Below, one piece after another: positions 26,155 through 35,309 of a stretch of DNA of 64,000 nucleotides; position 1 is the stretch's first letter, and each line of letters starts with the position of its first letter. Both the position numbers and the translations under genes were made by a program. The stretch spans positions 8,475 through 72,474 of the forward strand of contig CAYVKA010000019.1 in NCBI GenBank assembly GCA_964451925.1, read 5' to 3'. The notes below the pieces were generated by a model. It was not told the DNA's origin. It saw nothing but the letters and a program-made list of their open reading frames with translations, and searched no databases. Source of the DNA: Nevskia sp964451925 (GTDB lineage: Bacteria > Pseudomonadota > Gammaproteobacteria > Nevskiales > Nevskiaceae).

Positions 26155-27129
26155 ATGCGTGTTCTTGTTATAGGCGGCGGTGGTTACATCGGCGCCCATA
26201 TGTCACGGTTGTTGGCCCAAACAGGACATGAAGTAGTCGTTTTGGACAATCTTTCCACCGGACACCGGGCGGCGGTGAAATGGGGGATACTAGAACACGC
26301 TTCAATGTCGGACGCTGACCGCTTGCGGACATTGTTAGACACCTGCCGCTTTGATGCAGTGATGCATTTTGCCGCTGCGTCACTAGTCGGTGAATCAGTT
26401 GCCGATCCCCTGAAGTACTATCGGAATAACGTGGCCGATGTCGTCACCTTGCTGGAAACGATGCGGTGGGCGGGAGTATTCCGGTTGATTTTTTCCTCCA
26501 CGGCTGCCGTGTTTGGCGTACCACAACAAGATCTGATCGACGAGCACCATCCGCTGCGGCCGATCAATCCTTACGGAGTCAGCAAACTGGCGGTGGAGCG
26601 TATGCTGGCGGATTGTAGTGCAGCCTATGGTATGCGCGCGGCTGCGCTTCGTTACTTCAACGCTGCTGGCGCCGAGGCTGAATTTGGAATCGGTGAGTCC
26701 CATAGTCCGGAGACTCACCTCATTCCACGTCTACTCCGCAAGGCCGCCGGGGAGGATATCGACGTCCAAATTTTCGGTAACGACTACCCCACCGCGGATG
26801 GAACCTGCGTTCGAGACTATATTCACGTGTCTGACCTTTGCCAGGCTCATTTGCTGGCTCTGGAGTTTCTTGGCTCAAATGAGGGCTTCCATGCATTCAA
26901 TCTCGGCAATGGCAAAGGCTACTCTGTGAAACAGGTCGTTTCAGCCGCCGAATCGGTGATTGGACGCTCTCTGGGAATCAAGGCGACAACCCGCCGTCCT
27001 GGAGATCCCGCCAGGCTGGTTGCCAGTTCAGATAAAGCTTGCTCTCAACTGGGCTGGCGGCCGCAGCAAGCCAGCTTGGAGCAGATTGTGGAAAGCGCTT
27101 GGCGTTGGCATCAAAGACCTGCGTACTGA
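26155..27129 (+). CDS. galE: UDP-glucose 4-epimerase GalE
   Basis: A 324-residue short-chain dehydrogenase that interconverts UDP-glucose and UDP-galactose. NAD-binding GGGGYIGAHM at the N-terminus, the SSTAAVFG serine, catalytic Tyr-x3-Lys in NPYGVSKL, FNAAGA after it, and RDYIHVSDLCQAH all match GalE. Starts at ATG 26155 with a GGGG ribosome site. The base composition is lower in GC than its neighbours, and it may supply UDP-galactose for the polysaccharide locus further right. UDP-GlcNAc or other UDP-sugar specificity cannot be excluded. Confidence 0.9.
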   Translation: MRVLVIGGGGYIGAHMSRLLAQTGHEVVVLDNLSTGHRAAVKWGILEHASMSDADRLRTLLDTCRFDAVMHFAAASLVGESVADPLKYYRNNVADVVTLLETMRWAGVFRLIFSSTAAVFGVPQQDLIDEHHPLRPINPYGVSKLAVERMLADCSAAYGMRAAALRYFNAAGAEAEFGIGESHSPETHLIPRLLRKAAGEDIDVQIFGNDYPTADGTCVRDYIHVSDLCQAHLLALEFLGSNEGFHAFNLGNGKGYSVKQVVSAAESVIGRSLGIKATTRRPGDPARLVASSDKACSQLGWRPQQASLEQIVESAWRWHQRPAY

Positions 27130-27189
27130 AACGCTGCGACAGCGGCTATTGGCCCGGCGTGCTTGATTGAGAAAGCTGCTTCTCCCGCG

Positions 27190-27882
27190 TTATTGTGCTT
27201 TCGATTTGCGGACGCCGCGTTTAGCGTTGGCCTTTCCCTCGGATCGACAATCAGCAGTTTTCTGTTTATAGCGGCACAGATCGGCGATGACGCATCGCGA
27301 GCATTCCGGTTGCCGCGCCTTGCAAACGTAGCGGCCGTGCAGGATCAGCCAGTGGTGGGCGTGCAGCCGGTAGGGTTCGGGCGTGAGCTTTTCCAGCTTT
27401 TCCGAGATGCGGTTCGGGCTGGTGCCGGGAGCCAGGCCGGTGCGGTTGGCGATGCGGAAAATGTGGGTATCGACGGCGATGGTGGGCTCGCCGAAAGCTA
27501 CGTTCAGCACCACGTTGGCGGTCTTGCGGCCCACGCCGGGCAGGGCTTCCAGCGCGGCGCGGTCATGCGGCACCTGGCCGCCGTGGCGTTCCAGCAGCTG
27601 CTGGCACAGGGCAATGACGTTCTTCGCCTTGGTCTGGTACAGGCCGATGGTCTTGATATAGCCGCGCAGCTTTTCCTCGCCCAGGGCGAGCAGTTGCTGC
27701 GGGGTGTTCGCCACCGGGTAGAGCAGCGCCGTGGCCTTGTTGACGCTGACGTCGGTGGCCTGGGCGGACAGCACCACCGCCACCAGAAGCTCGAAGGGAC
27801 TGCTGTATTTCAGTTCGCTGCGTGGCTCCGGATTGCCGGCCGCCAGGCGACGATACAACTCGGCGATATCCGCAGCTTTCAT
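27190..27882 (-). CDS. nth: Endonuclease III (DNA glycosylase/AP lyase)
   Basis: A 230-residue base-excision repair enzyme that removes oxidised pyrimidines. The helix-hairpin-helix LPGVGRKTANVVLNVAFG carries the catalytic lysine and the following VDTHIFR the catalytic aspartate (E. coli Lys120 and Asp138). The [4Fe-4S] set C-x6-C-x2-C-x5-C is complete near the C-terminus. A Lys/Arg-rich tail adds about 20 residues to the E. coli length. Its ATG overlaps the rsxB stop as ATGA. Confidence 0.97.
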   Translation of the reverse strand: MKAADIAELYRRLAAGNPEPRSELKYSSPFELLVAVVLSAQATDVSVNKATALLYPVANTPQQLLALGEEKLRGYIKTIGLYQTKAKNVIALCQQLLERHGGQVPHDRAALEALPGVGRKTANVVLNVAFGEPTIAVDTHIFRIANRTGLAPGTSPNRISEKLEKLTPEPYRLHAHHWLILHGRYVCKARQPECSRCVIADLCRYKQKTADCRSEGKANAKRGVRKSKAQ

Positions 27883-28505
27883 GTCCGATCCGGATTCTGC
27901 CGCCGTGCGCGCGAGCGGGCAATGGCGGCGGCAATGTCGATGGCGCCGGCCTTGTCGCGCAGGCTGGGCGCCGCGCGGCGGCGTGCGGCGGCGCGGGCCT
28001 GCTGCTCCTGCTCCAGGCGCGTCCTGCGCGCGTGGTGACGCTGCCGCCAGGCGGGCGCCATGGCCTTGGCGGATGGCAGAGCCGGCGGACGCGGTTGCAT
28101 CTCGATGCAGTCGACCGGGCAGGGCGCAATGCACAACTCGCAGCCACTGCATTGGGTGGGGATCACGGTGTGCATCTGCTTCGCCGCGCCGACGATGGCA
28201 TCCACCGGGCAGGCCAGCACGCATTTGAAACAGCCGATGCAGAGCGTCTCGTCGATCACCGCGACGGTGGCGAACGCCGCCTCGCTGCCGTATGCCGGGT
28301 TCAGGGGTTTGGGCGCAACATCCAGCAGCTGCGCCAACGCGGCGATGGTCGCGGCGCCGCCCGGAGGGCACTGATTGAGGTCCGCCGCGCCCGCAGCCAG
28401 CGCCTCGGCGTAGGGCTTGCAGCCGTCGTAACCGCAGCGGGTGCACTGGGTTTGCGGCAGCAGGGCGTCGATGCGGTCGGCGATGGCGTTTGCGGGTGCG
28501 CTCAC
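27879..28505 (-). CDS. rsxB: RsxB/RnfB-like ferredoxin
   Basis: A 208-residue iron-sulfur protein. The N-terminal Fe4 domain has CTRCGYDGCKPYAEAL and a later CPPGG; the central part holds two [4Fe-4S] ferredoxin motifs, CIGCFKCVLACP and CSGCELCIAPCP. The C-terminus is very basic (REx-rich from about 150). Unlike full RnfB it has no N-terminal transmembrane helix, and no other rnf/rsx gene is nearby, so it probably acts as a soluble electron carrier, possibly for the FeS enzyme Nth encoded next to it. The start is a GTG overlapping the upstream stop as GTGA. Confidence 0.9.
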   Translation of the reverse strand: MSAPANAIADRIDALLPQTQCTRCGYDGCKPYAEALAAGAADLNQCPPGGAATIAALAQLLDVAPKPLNPAYGSEAAFATVAVIDETLCIGCFKCVLACPVDAIVGAAKQMHTVIPTQCSGCELCIAPCPVDCIEMQPRPPALPSAKAMAPAWRQRHHARRTRLEQEQQARAAARRRAAPSLRDKAGAIDIAAAIARSRARRQNPDRT

Positions 28506-28864
28506 GACCGGTATTCGCCGATCACTTCAATCAGGCCGACGATATTGTCGTTGAGGGCGTTGAGTTCTTCCGCCGGTATCCACCATTCCGTGTGTTCCCA
28601 GCTTCCCACCTGTTGCAGCGGGAATCGATCCATAAAGCTTTTGCGCACCCGGAAGCGGGTGACATAACCGACGCCGCTGTCCTTGATGTTCCAGCGCCGG
28701 GCGATCTGGATCGCGTACTCTTCATTGGTGACGGGATAGAAAATCGGCTGCTCCGGCAAACGTGGCGGCCAACGCTTGAAGCCGCTGGCGCGCAGCAGAG
28801 CCAGTTCCTGCGGGCCTGTCGGTCGGAACAGAACCACGCTTTGTGCATCGCCGGCGGATTCCAC
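28502..28864 (-). CDS. Small conserved protein (ADP-ribosylation/crystallin J1-like)
   Basis: A 120-residue soluble protein with no membrane segment. Stretches LFRPTGPQELALLRASGFKRWPPRLPEQPIFYPVTNEEYAIQIARRWN and VTRFRV...EWWIPAEELNALNDNIVGLIEVI resemble small proteins often named ADP-ribosylation/crystallin J1; I know no assigned function. It begins with GTG 10 bases after metG; a second GTG nine codons in (VLFRPTG) would give a more usual N-terminus. Coupled to rsxB by a GTGA overlap, so it belongs to the metG-nth chain. Confidence 0.75.
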   Translation of the reverse strand: MESAGDAQSVVLFRPTGPQELALLRASGFKRWPPRLPEQPIFYPVTNEEYAIQIARRWNIKDSGVGYVTRFRVRKSFMDRFPLQQVGSWEHTEWWIPAEELNALNDNIVGLIEVIGEYRS

Positions 28865-28874
28865 GCGGATGTTC

Positions 28875-30947
28875 CTATTTCACCTTCATCCCCGGCTCGG
28901 CGCCGGTGTCCGGCGACAGCAGGAAGGGTTTGCCATCGCCGTGGCTGGCCGCCAGCACCATGCCTTCGGACAGGCCGAAGCGCATCTTGCGCGGCGCCAG
29001 GTTGGCGACGACGACGGTCAGGCGGCCGACCAAGGCCTCCGGCGTGTACTGTGACTTGATGCCGGCGAATACCTGGCGCTTGCCCAGTTCGCCCAGGTCC
29101 AGCGTCAGGCGCAGCAATTTGTCCGCGCCTTCGACCGGCTCGGCCTGTTCAATGCGCGCGATGCGTAATTCGACCTTGCTGAAATCGTCGATGGAAACAG
29201 TGGCGCTGGCGTCGGCCGCCGGAGGCGCGGCTGCGGTGGCGGCTTTGGCGGCCTTGGCTTTGGCGGGCGGTTCCGCCGCCACGGTCGGGGCGAGGTCTTC
29301 CTTGGACGCTTCAACCATGGCTTTGATCTGCGCCGGGTCGATCCGGGTAATCAGCGGCTGGTAGGGTTTGATGCGGTGGCCGAGCAGGGGCTGGGCGGCA
29401 TCCGCCCAGGTCAGGGGGGGCACGTCGAGGAATGCTTCGGCCTGCGCCGCCAGCGCCGGCAGCAAGGGTTTCAGATACAGCGTCAGCAGGCGGAACGCAT
29501 TGAGGTAGGTGGTGCATACCCGGTGAAGCTGTTCACGGGCACTTTCATCCTTGGCCATCAGCCAGGGGGCGGCACGCTGGATCGCTTCGTTGGCCTCATC
29601 GGCCAGGGCCATGATAGTGCGTACCGCTTCGGCGAAGTCGCGCTTGTCGTAGCTTTCGGCAATGCGCGGCGCCGCGTCGGCGATGCGGCCGTAGCCGGCA
29701 GTGTCATGCAACTGCGCGGCGAGCCTGCCGCCGAACAGCTTGTCGATGAAGCCGGCGCAGCGGCTGGCGATATTGACGTACTTGCCCACCAGGTCGCTGT
29801 TGACGCGCGCGACGAAGTCCTCCAGGTTGAGGTCGATGTCGACCACGCCGGGACCGAGCTTGGCGGCGAAGTAGTAGCGCAGGTATTCCGGATTGAGGCC
29901 GACGTCGAGATAGGTGCGCGCCTTGATGAAGGTGCCGCGCGACTTGCTCATCTTGGCGCCGTCGACGGTGAGGTACCCGTTGACCGACAGCCCGTTGGGC
30001 TGGCGCATATCGGCGCCACGCAGCATCGCCGGCCAGAACAGCCCGTGGAAGTTGACGATGTCCTTGCCGATGAAATGCCACATCTCGACGCTGGAACTGC
30101 GGCCGATGACTTCCTCCAGCCGGGACTGATCGCCGCCGAGGTAGGCCAGCAGGCTGGCGAAGTAGCCGATCGGCGCATCCAGCCACACATAGAAGAACTT
30201 GCCGGGATTGCCGGGGATGCCGAAGCCGAAATAAGGGGCATCGCGCGAGATGTCCCAGTCCTTCAGTTCGTGGTCCAGCCACTCGCGCAGCTTGGCCTTG
30301 ACGCTGTCGTGCACCTGCGCGCCGTCCAGCCACTGGCTGATTTCGGCCTGCATCTTCGACAGGGTGAAAAAGAAGTGTTCGGACGGCCGCCATTCCGGCG
30401 CGGCGCCGGAAAGCACCGAGTAGGGGTTCTTCAGTTCGCGCGCGGAGTAGGTGGCGCTGCAGTTCTCGCAGTTGTCGCCATACTGGTCCGGGGTGCCGCA
30501 GTTGGGGCAAACGCCCTTGATGTAGCGGTCCGGCAGGAACATGCCTTTGACCGGGTCGTAGGCCTGCTCGATCTCGCGGGCGGCGATGTAGCCGGCGCGT
30601 TCCAACGCGGCATAGATGCGCTCGGACAGCACCCGGTTCTCTTCCGAATGGGTCGAGTGGTAGTGGTCGAAGGCGACGTGGAAGGCGGCGAAGTCCCGCT
30701 CGTGGCCGGTCTTGATCTCGGCAATGAACGCTTCCGGCGAGACGCCGGCCTTTTCGGCGGCCAGCATGATGGGGGTGCCGTGCGCATCGTCGGCGCAGAC
30801 GTAGGTGACGGCATGGCCCTGCATGCGCTGGTGGCGTACCCACACGTCGGCCTGGATGTAACCCACCAGATGGCCCAGGTGCAGCGGGCCGTTGGCATAG
30901 GGCAAGGCGTTGGTGACAAACAGCTTTCTGAGGGCCGGCTGGGTCAT
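28875..30947 (-). CDS. metG: Methionyl-tRNA synthetase
   Basis: A 690-residue class I synthetase. HLGH near residue 22 (HIGH box) and KMSKS near 332 form the active site; a zinc knuckle CPNCG...CENC lies around 146-162. A C-terminal tRNA-binding OB domain (about 588-690; FSKVELRIARIEQAEPVEGADKLLRL) is joined by an Ala/Lys-rich linker, as in the dimeric E. coli enzyme. The ATG faces divergent mrp with 130 bases between. Confidence 0.98.
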   Translation of the reverse strand: MTQPALRKLFVTNALPYANGPLHLGHLVGYIQADVWVRHQRMQGHAVTYVCADDAHGTPIMLAAEKAGVSPEAFIAEIKTGHERDFAAFHVAFDHYHSTHSEENRVLSERIYAALERAGYIAAREIEQAYDPVKGMFLPDRYIKGVCPNCGTPDQYGDNCENCSATYSARELKNPYSVLSGAAPEWRPSEHFFFTLSKMQAEISQWLDGAQVHDSVKAKLREWLDHELKDWDISRDAPYFGFGIPGNPGKFFYVWLDAPIGYFASLLAYLGGDQSRLEEVIGRSSSVEMWHFIGKDIVNFHGLFWPAMLRGADMRQPNGLSVNGYLTVDGAKMSKSRGTFIKARTYLDVGLNPEYLRYYFAAKLGPGVVDIDLNLEDFVARVNSDLVGKYVNIASRCAGFIDKLFGGRLAAQLHDTAGYGRIADAAPRIAESYDKRDFAEAVRTIMALADEANEAIQRAAPWLMAKDESAREQLHRVCTTYLNAFRLLTLYLKPLLPALAAQAEAFLDVPPLTWADAAQPLLGHRIKPYQPLITRIDPAQIKAMVEASKEDLAPTVAAEPPAKAKAAKAATAAAPPAADASATVSIDDFSKVELRIARIEQAEPVEGADKLLRLTLDLGELGKRQVFAGIKSQYTPEALVGRLTVVVANLAPRKMRFGLSEGMVLAASHGDGKPFLLSPDTGAEPGMKVK

Positions 30948-31077
30948 GGGGAGCGCCGCGTGAATGGTCGGCGGATTATCGCACAGCCTCGACAGGCCCC
31001 TTCCCGCTGGCGCAGAGCGCAGCAGGTCGGGGTGTTAGACTGCGCCCTGAAAATCTCCTTTGTCCGACCATCCCCCG

Positions 31078-32163
31078 ATGTCCGAACTTGCCATGCTCGA
31101 AGCCGCGCTCGGCGGCTATGTCGACCCCTTGCTGGGCCGTGATCTGCACACTGCCGGCGTCTCCCGCAGCGCCCGGATCGAGAGTTCGCGCGCGCGCGTG
31201 AGGCTGGAGCTGGGCTTTCCGGCGGCGGGTTACGTGCAGGCCCTCACGGCGCAGCTGAAGCGCCATCTGGCGGCGGGGCTTCCGGCCTTGGCGGTGGACG
31301 TCGACATCGGCTGGAAGATCGCGCCGCACGCGGTACAGAAAGGCCTGCAGCCGCTGGCGGGGGTGAAGAACATTGTCGCCGTGGCTTCCGGCAAGGGCGG
31401 CGTGGGCAAGTCCACGGTGGCGGTGAATACCGCGCTGGCGCTGCAGGCGGAGGGCGCGCGCGTTGGCATTCTCGATGCCGATCTGTACGGCCCCAGCCAG
31501 CCGCTGATGCTGGGTAGCCGCGAGCGCCCCAGCTCGCCGGACGGCCGTCGCATGCATCCGATCCGCGCGCACGGCCTGCAAGCCATGTCGATCGGCTTCC
31601 TGCTCGACTCGGACGCGCAGCCGACCATCTGGCGTGGTCCGATGGCGACGCAGGCCTTGTGGCAGCTGCTGACCGAAACGGTATGGGACGATCTGGACTA
31701 CCTGGTGGTGGACATGCCGCCGGGCACCGGCGACATCCAGCTGTCGCTGTCGCAGAAAGTGCCCGTGGCGGGCAGCCTGGTGGTGACCACGCCGCAGGAT
31801 GTGGCGCTGCTCGACGCGCGCAAGGGCTTGGAGATGTTCCGCAAGGTCGGCATTCCGGTGCTGGGCATCGTCGAGAACATGAGCACCCACGTGTGCAGCC
31901 ATTGCGGCCACGAGGAGGCGATCTTCGGTGCCGGTGGCGGCGAGCGCCTGGCGCGCGAAGCGGGCTCGGAACTGCTCGGCAAGTTGCCGCTGGATATCCG
32001 CATCCGCCAGCAGGCGGACAGCGGCAATCCGACCGTGGCGGCGGATCCCGATGGCGCGCTGGCGCAGCGATACCGCGACATCGCGCGGCTGGCAGCTGCG
32101 CGCTTGGCTTATGGCGAAGCGGCCGATGCCGGATTTCCCAGCATCGGCGTGGCTGAGGATTGA
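31078..32163 (+). CDS. apbC: Mrp/ApbC iron-sulfur carrier ATPase
   Basis: A 361-residue P-loop protein that carries [4Fe-4S] clusters to apo-proteins. The N-terminal ~90 residues are the DUF59-like domain. The deviant Walker A (ASGKGGVGKSTVAVN) is at about 103-112, Walker B region at DYLVVDMPPGTGD, and the bridging-cluster CxxC (Cys273, Cys276 in VCSHCGHE) follows. The ATG at 31078 (MSELAML) is preferred to a TTG 18 bases upstream. Next to metG in many gammaproteobacteria, as here. Confidence 0.95.
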   Translation: MSELAMLEAALGGYVDPLLGRDLHTAGVSRSARIESSRARVRLELGFPAAGYVQALTAQLKRHLAAGLPALAVDVDIGWKIAPHAVQKGLQPLAGVKNIVAVASGKGGVGKSTVAVNTALALQAEGARVGILDADLYGPSQPLMLGSRERPSSPDGRRMHPIRAHGLQAMSIGFLLDSDAQPTIWRGPMATQALWQLLTETVWDDLDYLVVDMPPGTGDIQLSLSQKVPVAGSLVVTTPQDVALLDARKGLEMFRKVGIPVLGIVENMSTHVCSHCGHEEAIFGAGGGERLAREAGSELLGKLPLDIRIRQQADSGNPTVAADPDGALAQRYRDIARLAAARLAYGEAADAGFPSIGVAED

Positions 32164-32253
32164 GCGGCCCGATCCCGTCCGGTGACGGGGCATCGGTTGA
32201 GGACTTACTGCGAGAGAGACTATGGGGCGCTTGAACCCGGGGGGTCCGCGGCA

Positions 32254-32820
32254 ATGAGCATCAAGTCAGACCGCTGGATCCGTCGCATGGCGGAGCAGGG
32301 CATGATCGAACCGTTCGAGCCGGGCCAGGCCCGCAACGATGCAAAGGGCGATCGCATCATCAGCCACGGTGTATCGAGCTACGGCTATGACGTGCGCTGC
32401 GCCGACGAGTTCAAGATCTTCACCAACATCAACTCCACCATCGTCGATCCCAAGGCCTTCGACCCGAAAAGCTTCGTCGATTTCCGTGGTGACTGCTGCG
32501 TGATTCCGCCCAATTCATTCGCCCTGGCCCGTACCATCGAGTATTTCCGGATTCCGCGCAACGTGCTGGTGATCTGCCTGGGCAAGAGCACCTATGCGCG
32601 TTGCGGCATCATCGTCAACGTCACGCCGCTGGAGCCGGAATGGGAGGGGCATGTGACGCTGGAGTTCTCCAACACGACGCCGCTGCCGGCGAAGATCTAC
32701 GCCAACGAGGGTGTGGCGCAGATGTTGTTCCTGGAGTCGGACGAGGTGTGTGAGACCAGTTACCGCGACCGCGGTGGCAAGTACCAGGGCCAGCGCGGCG
32801 TGACGCTGCCGAAGGCCTGA
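32254..32820 (+). CDS. dcd: dCTP deaminase
   Basis: A 188-residue trimeric enzyme that converts dCTP to dUTP for thymidylate synthesis. Signature sequences: SSYGYDVRCADEFKIFTN, the active-site GKSTYARCGIIVNVTPLEPEWEGHVTLEFSNTTPLPAKIY, with the catalytic Glu in LEFSNTT, and GVAQMLF. The ATG at 32254 (MSIKSDRWIRRMA) is the family start. Downstream of mrp by 90 bases, a usual order. Confidence 0.97.
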   Translation: MSIKSDRWIRRMAEQGMIEPFEPGQARNDAKGDRIISHGVSSYGYDVRCADEFKIFTNINSTIVDPKAFDPKSFVDFRGDCCVIPPNSFALARTIEYFRIPRNVLVICLGKSTYARCGIIVNVTPLEPEWEGHVTLEFSNTTPLPAKIYANEGVAQMLFLESDEVCETSYRDRGGKYQGQRGVTLPKA

Positions 32821-32861
32821 AGATTGCCGGCGGTTGCGGCATTGCCGGCCCGCTGCGATGG

Positions 32862-35090
32862 TCAGGCCTGGCGGCTTCGGATGGCCCAACAACGGTGGGG
32901 AGGCGGTGGCCGCTTGAAATCCTCGTCCAGGGTTTGCGCGGTGATGTCCGTGATATCCAGGTCAGTGAGCGCTTCCATGTCGAGCTTGAAGCGCTTGCGG
33001 TTGGTGGAAAAATAAAGCACGCCCTGTGGTGTCAGCAGGCGCGCTGCGTTGCGGATCATTTCCACGTGGTCGCGCTGGACATCCAGCGTGCCGTCCATGC
33101 GTTTGGAGTTGGAGAAGGTCGGTGGATCGCACAGGATCAGGTCGAAGCGTGGCCTGGACTGGCTCTCCGCCTGCTCCTTGAGCCAGGCCAGGCAGTCGGC
33201 CTGGATCAGCGTGTGCCTGGCTGCCGGTTCGTGCCGCGGGCGCCGCTGCTGCCAGACATCATCGGGCTGGCGCCGTGTTTTCAGGGTGGCGTCGATGCCG
33301 TTGAGCGCCAGGTTGCGCTGGCCCCATTCGAGGTAGTTGGCCGACAGGTCCACCGAGACGGTGCCGCTGGCGCCGCCGCGTGCCGCGTGCGCCGTGGCGG
33401 TGGCGGTGTAGCAGAACAGGTTGAGGAAGCGCTTCCCGGCGGCTTCCGTCTGGATGCGGCGGCGCAAGGGGCGGTGATCAAGGAACAGGCCGGTGTCGAG
33501 GTAGTCGTCGAGGTTGATCCACAGGCGGCAGCCGTGCTCTTCCACCTGCTGGAAGTTCTGCTGCTCGCTTTGCCTGGCGTACTGGTCAGCACCTTTCTGC
33601 TGCTGGCGGATCTTGAAATGTATGGCCGATGTGGGGACGGCGAGTTCCTGCTGGATCACCGCCAGGGCTTCGCGCAGGCGCCGCTCGGCGCGCACCGGGT
33701 CGATGGTCTTGGGCGCGGCGTATTCCTGGGCGTGGATCTGCAGCGAGGCGGTGGGATAGAGGTCCACGGCCAGCGCGTAATCCGGCAGGTCGGCGTCATA
33801 GACGCGGTAGCAGGAAACGCCGCTGCGCTTGGCCCATTTGCCCAGGTGTTTGAGATTCTTGCGCAGGCGGTTGGCGAAGTCCTCGGCGCCGCCGCCCGCA
33901 GCGGGCGCGGCGGATTCGGCGGGTGCCGGAACCGCCACATCGAACAGTAGCAATTTGCACGGCAGATCGCCGTTGTAGAAGGAATACATTTTTTCCGCGC
34001 GCAGGCCCAGGCGCGGCCCGAGGTCGGGGCGGCCGGTGAAGATGGCGGCGCGCCAGCCGCCGAAGTGCTGCTTGAGGGTGACGCCGAGCAGGCTGTAGAG
34101 CTTGATCAACTCCGCCTCGCTGCCGAGACGTTCGCCGTAGGGTGGATTGGTCACGACCAAACCTGAAACCTCACCCAAGGGCCGCGCGGTGGAGATGTCG
34201 GCCTGGACCCATTGGATCTGCTCCCCAAGCCCGGCTTGTTCGGCGTTGCGCCGTGCCGATCGTAGGGTGGCGCCGTCGATGTCCTGGCCAAGCAACGGCG
34301 GCAGGTGCGGCAGGCCGGCGGTTTTGCGTTCGCGTGCTTCCTCGATCAGGGCCTGCCAGCTTGGGGAGTCGAAATTTCTCAGCGCCTGAAAACCATAGCG
34401 CTCACGGGCCAGGCCTGGTGCGACATCCCCGGCGATATATGCGCCTTCAATGACCAGGGTTCCCGAGCCGCACAACGGATCCACCAAGGCGCCGCCTTTG
34501 GCGGCAATTTGCGGCCAATCCGATCGCAGCAGAATAGCTGCCGCCAGGGTTTCCTTAAGCGGTGCCGAGCCGCCGTGGGCCCGATATCCACGCCGGTGCA
34601 GGCTGCCGCCCGATAGATCCAGGCTTAGTGAGATATTTGCACCATTAAGGTGCAAATGCACCGGAATGTCCGGATTGGACGCATCCACATCCGGCCGCCG
34701 GCCGTGATCGTCGCGAAATCGGTCAGCGATGGCGTCTTTGACCTTGAGCGCGGCGAAATGGGTATGGGTCAGGGTGGCAGAACGTCCGGCAACCTCGACA
34801 GCAAAACTGCGATTGGCGGAGAACCAGCCAGGCCAGTCGATCTGGCGCGCTGCGTTGTACAGCTGTTCCGCATCCACCGCTTCGAACTGGGTGAGGGGCA
34901 GCAGCACACGGCTGGCCAGGCGTGACCACAGGCAGATGCGATAGGCCACCGGCCAAGTGGCCGTGCAGGCCACCCCGCCATTCTGCTCACGGGCTTCGGT
35001 TGCACCCAGGGACGATGCTTCCTGGACTAGCAGGGGCTCAAGGCCGCGTGCACAACTCAGGAACAGGGGGATGAATTCGGTCGTTGCCAT
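32862..35090 (-). CDS. rlmKL: Bifunctional 23S rRNA methyltransferase RlmKL
   Basis: A 742-residue two-enzyme fusion that makes m2G2445 (RlmL half) and m7G2069 (RlmK half). The N-terminal THUMP domain (about 45-155) precedes the first Rossmann methyltransferase, with DPLCGSGTLVIEGA and NPPYGERLG (about 315). The second unit has FCYTATATAHAARGGASG, VDLSANYLEWGQRNLALNG and the catalytic DPPTFSNS (about 652). Length fits the family (702 in E. coli) with a small insert of Ala/Gly around 395. Convergent with dcd at 41 bases. Confidence 0.96.
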   Translation of the reverse strand: MATTEFIPLFLSCARGLEPLLVQEASSLGATEAREQNGGVACTATWPVAYRICLWSRLASRVLLPLTQFEAVDAEQLYNAARQIDWPGWFSANRSFAVEVAGRSATLTHTHFAALKVKDAIADRFRDDHGRRPDVDASNPDIPVHLHLNGANISLSLDLSGGSLHRRGYRAHGGSAPLKETLAAAILLRSDWPQIAAKGGALVDPLCGSGTLVIEGAYIAGDVAPGLARERYGFQALRNFDSPSWQALIEEARERKTAGLPHLPPLLGQDIDGATLRSARRNAEQAGLGEQIQWVQADISTARPLGEVSGLVVTNPPYGERLGSEAELIKLYSLLGVTLKQHFGGWRAAIFTGRPDLGPRLGLRAEKMYSFYNGDLPCKLLLFDVAVPAPAESAAPAAGGGAEDFANRLRKNLKHLGKWAKRSGVSCYRVYDADLPDYALAVDLYPTASLQIHAQEYAAPKTIDPVRAERRLREALAVIQQELAVPTSAIHFKIRQQQKGADQYARQSEQQNFQQVEEHGCRLWINLDDYLDTGLFLDHRPLRRRIQTEAAGKRFLNLFCYTATATAHAARGGASGTVSVDLSANYLEWGQRNLALNGIDATLKTRRQPDDVWQQRRPRHEPAARHTLIQADCLAWLKEQAESQSRPRFDLILCDPPTFSNSKRMDGTLDVQRDHVEMIRNAARLLTPQGVLYFSTNRKRFKLDMEALTDLDITDITAQTLDEDFKRPPPPHRCWAIRSRQA

Positions 35091-35309
35091 GGGAAATCGT
35101 CAGAGTGCCTGTCGGGAGCGGCAGCAGCTGCTGCGACTTCTTGTTGTCGAAGGCGAAGAAGGGCCCGATGCACTTTACAAGCTTCGGTCTCTTGCGAAAG
35201 ACAAGCCGCCACCGGCCCGCCATTTTCGTGACATCATAAAGGTATGCAGGCGGATGCGCCCGTGGCTTGCGCCCTTCGGGGCATGGAATTGTCAGGAGAT
35301 GGGGGTCAA

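Noticed and set aside
29376..31142. Long plus-strand frame opposite metG
   Set aside because: Mirror of the metG coding sequence; no family pattern.
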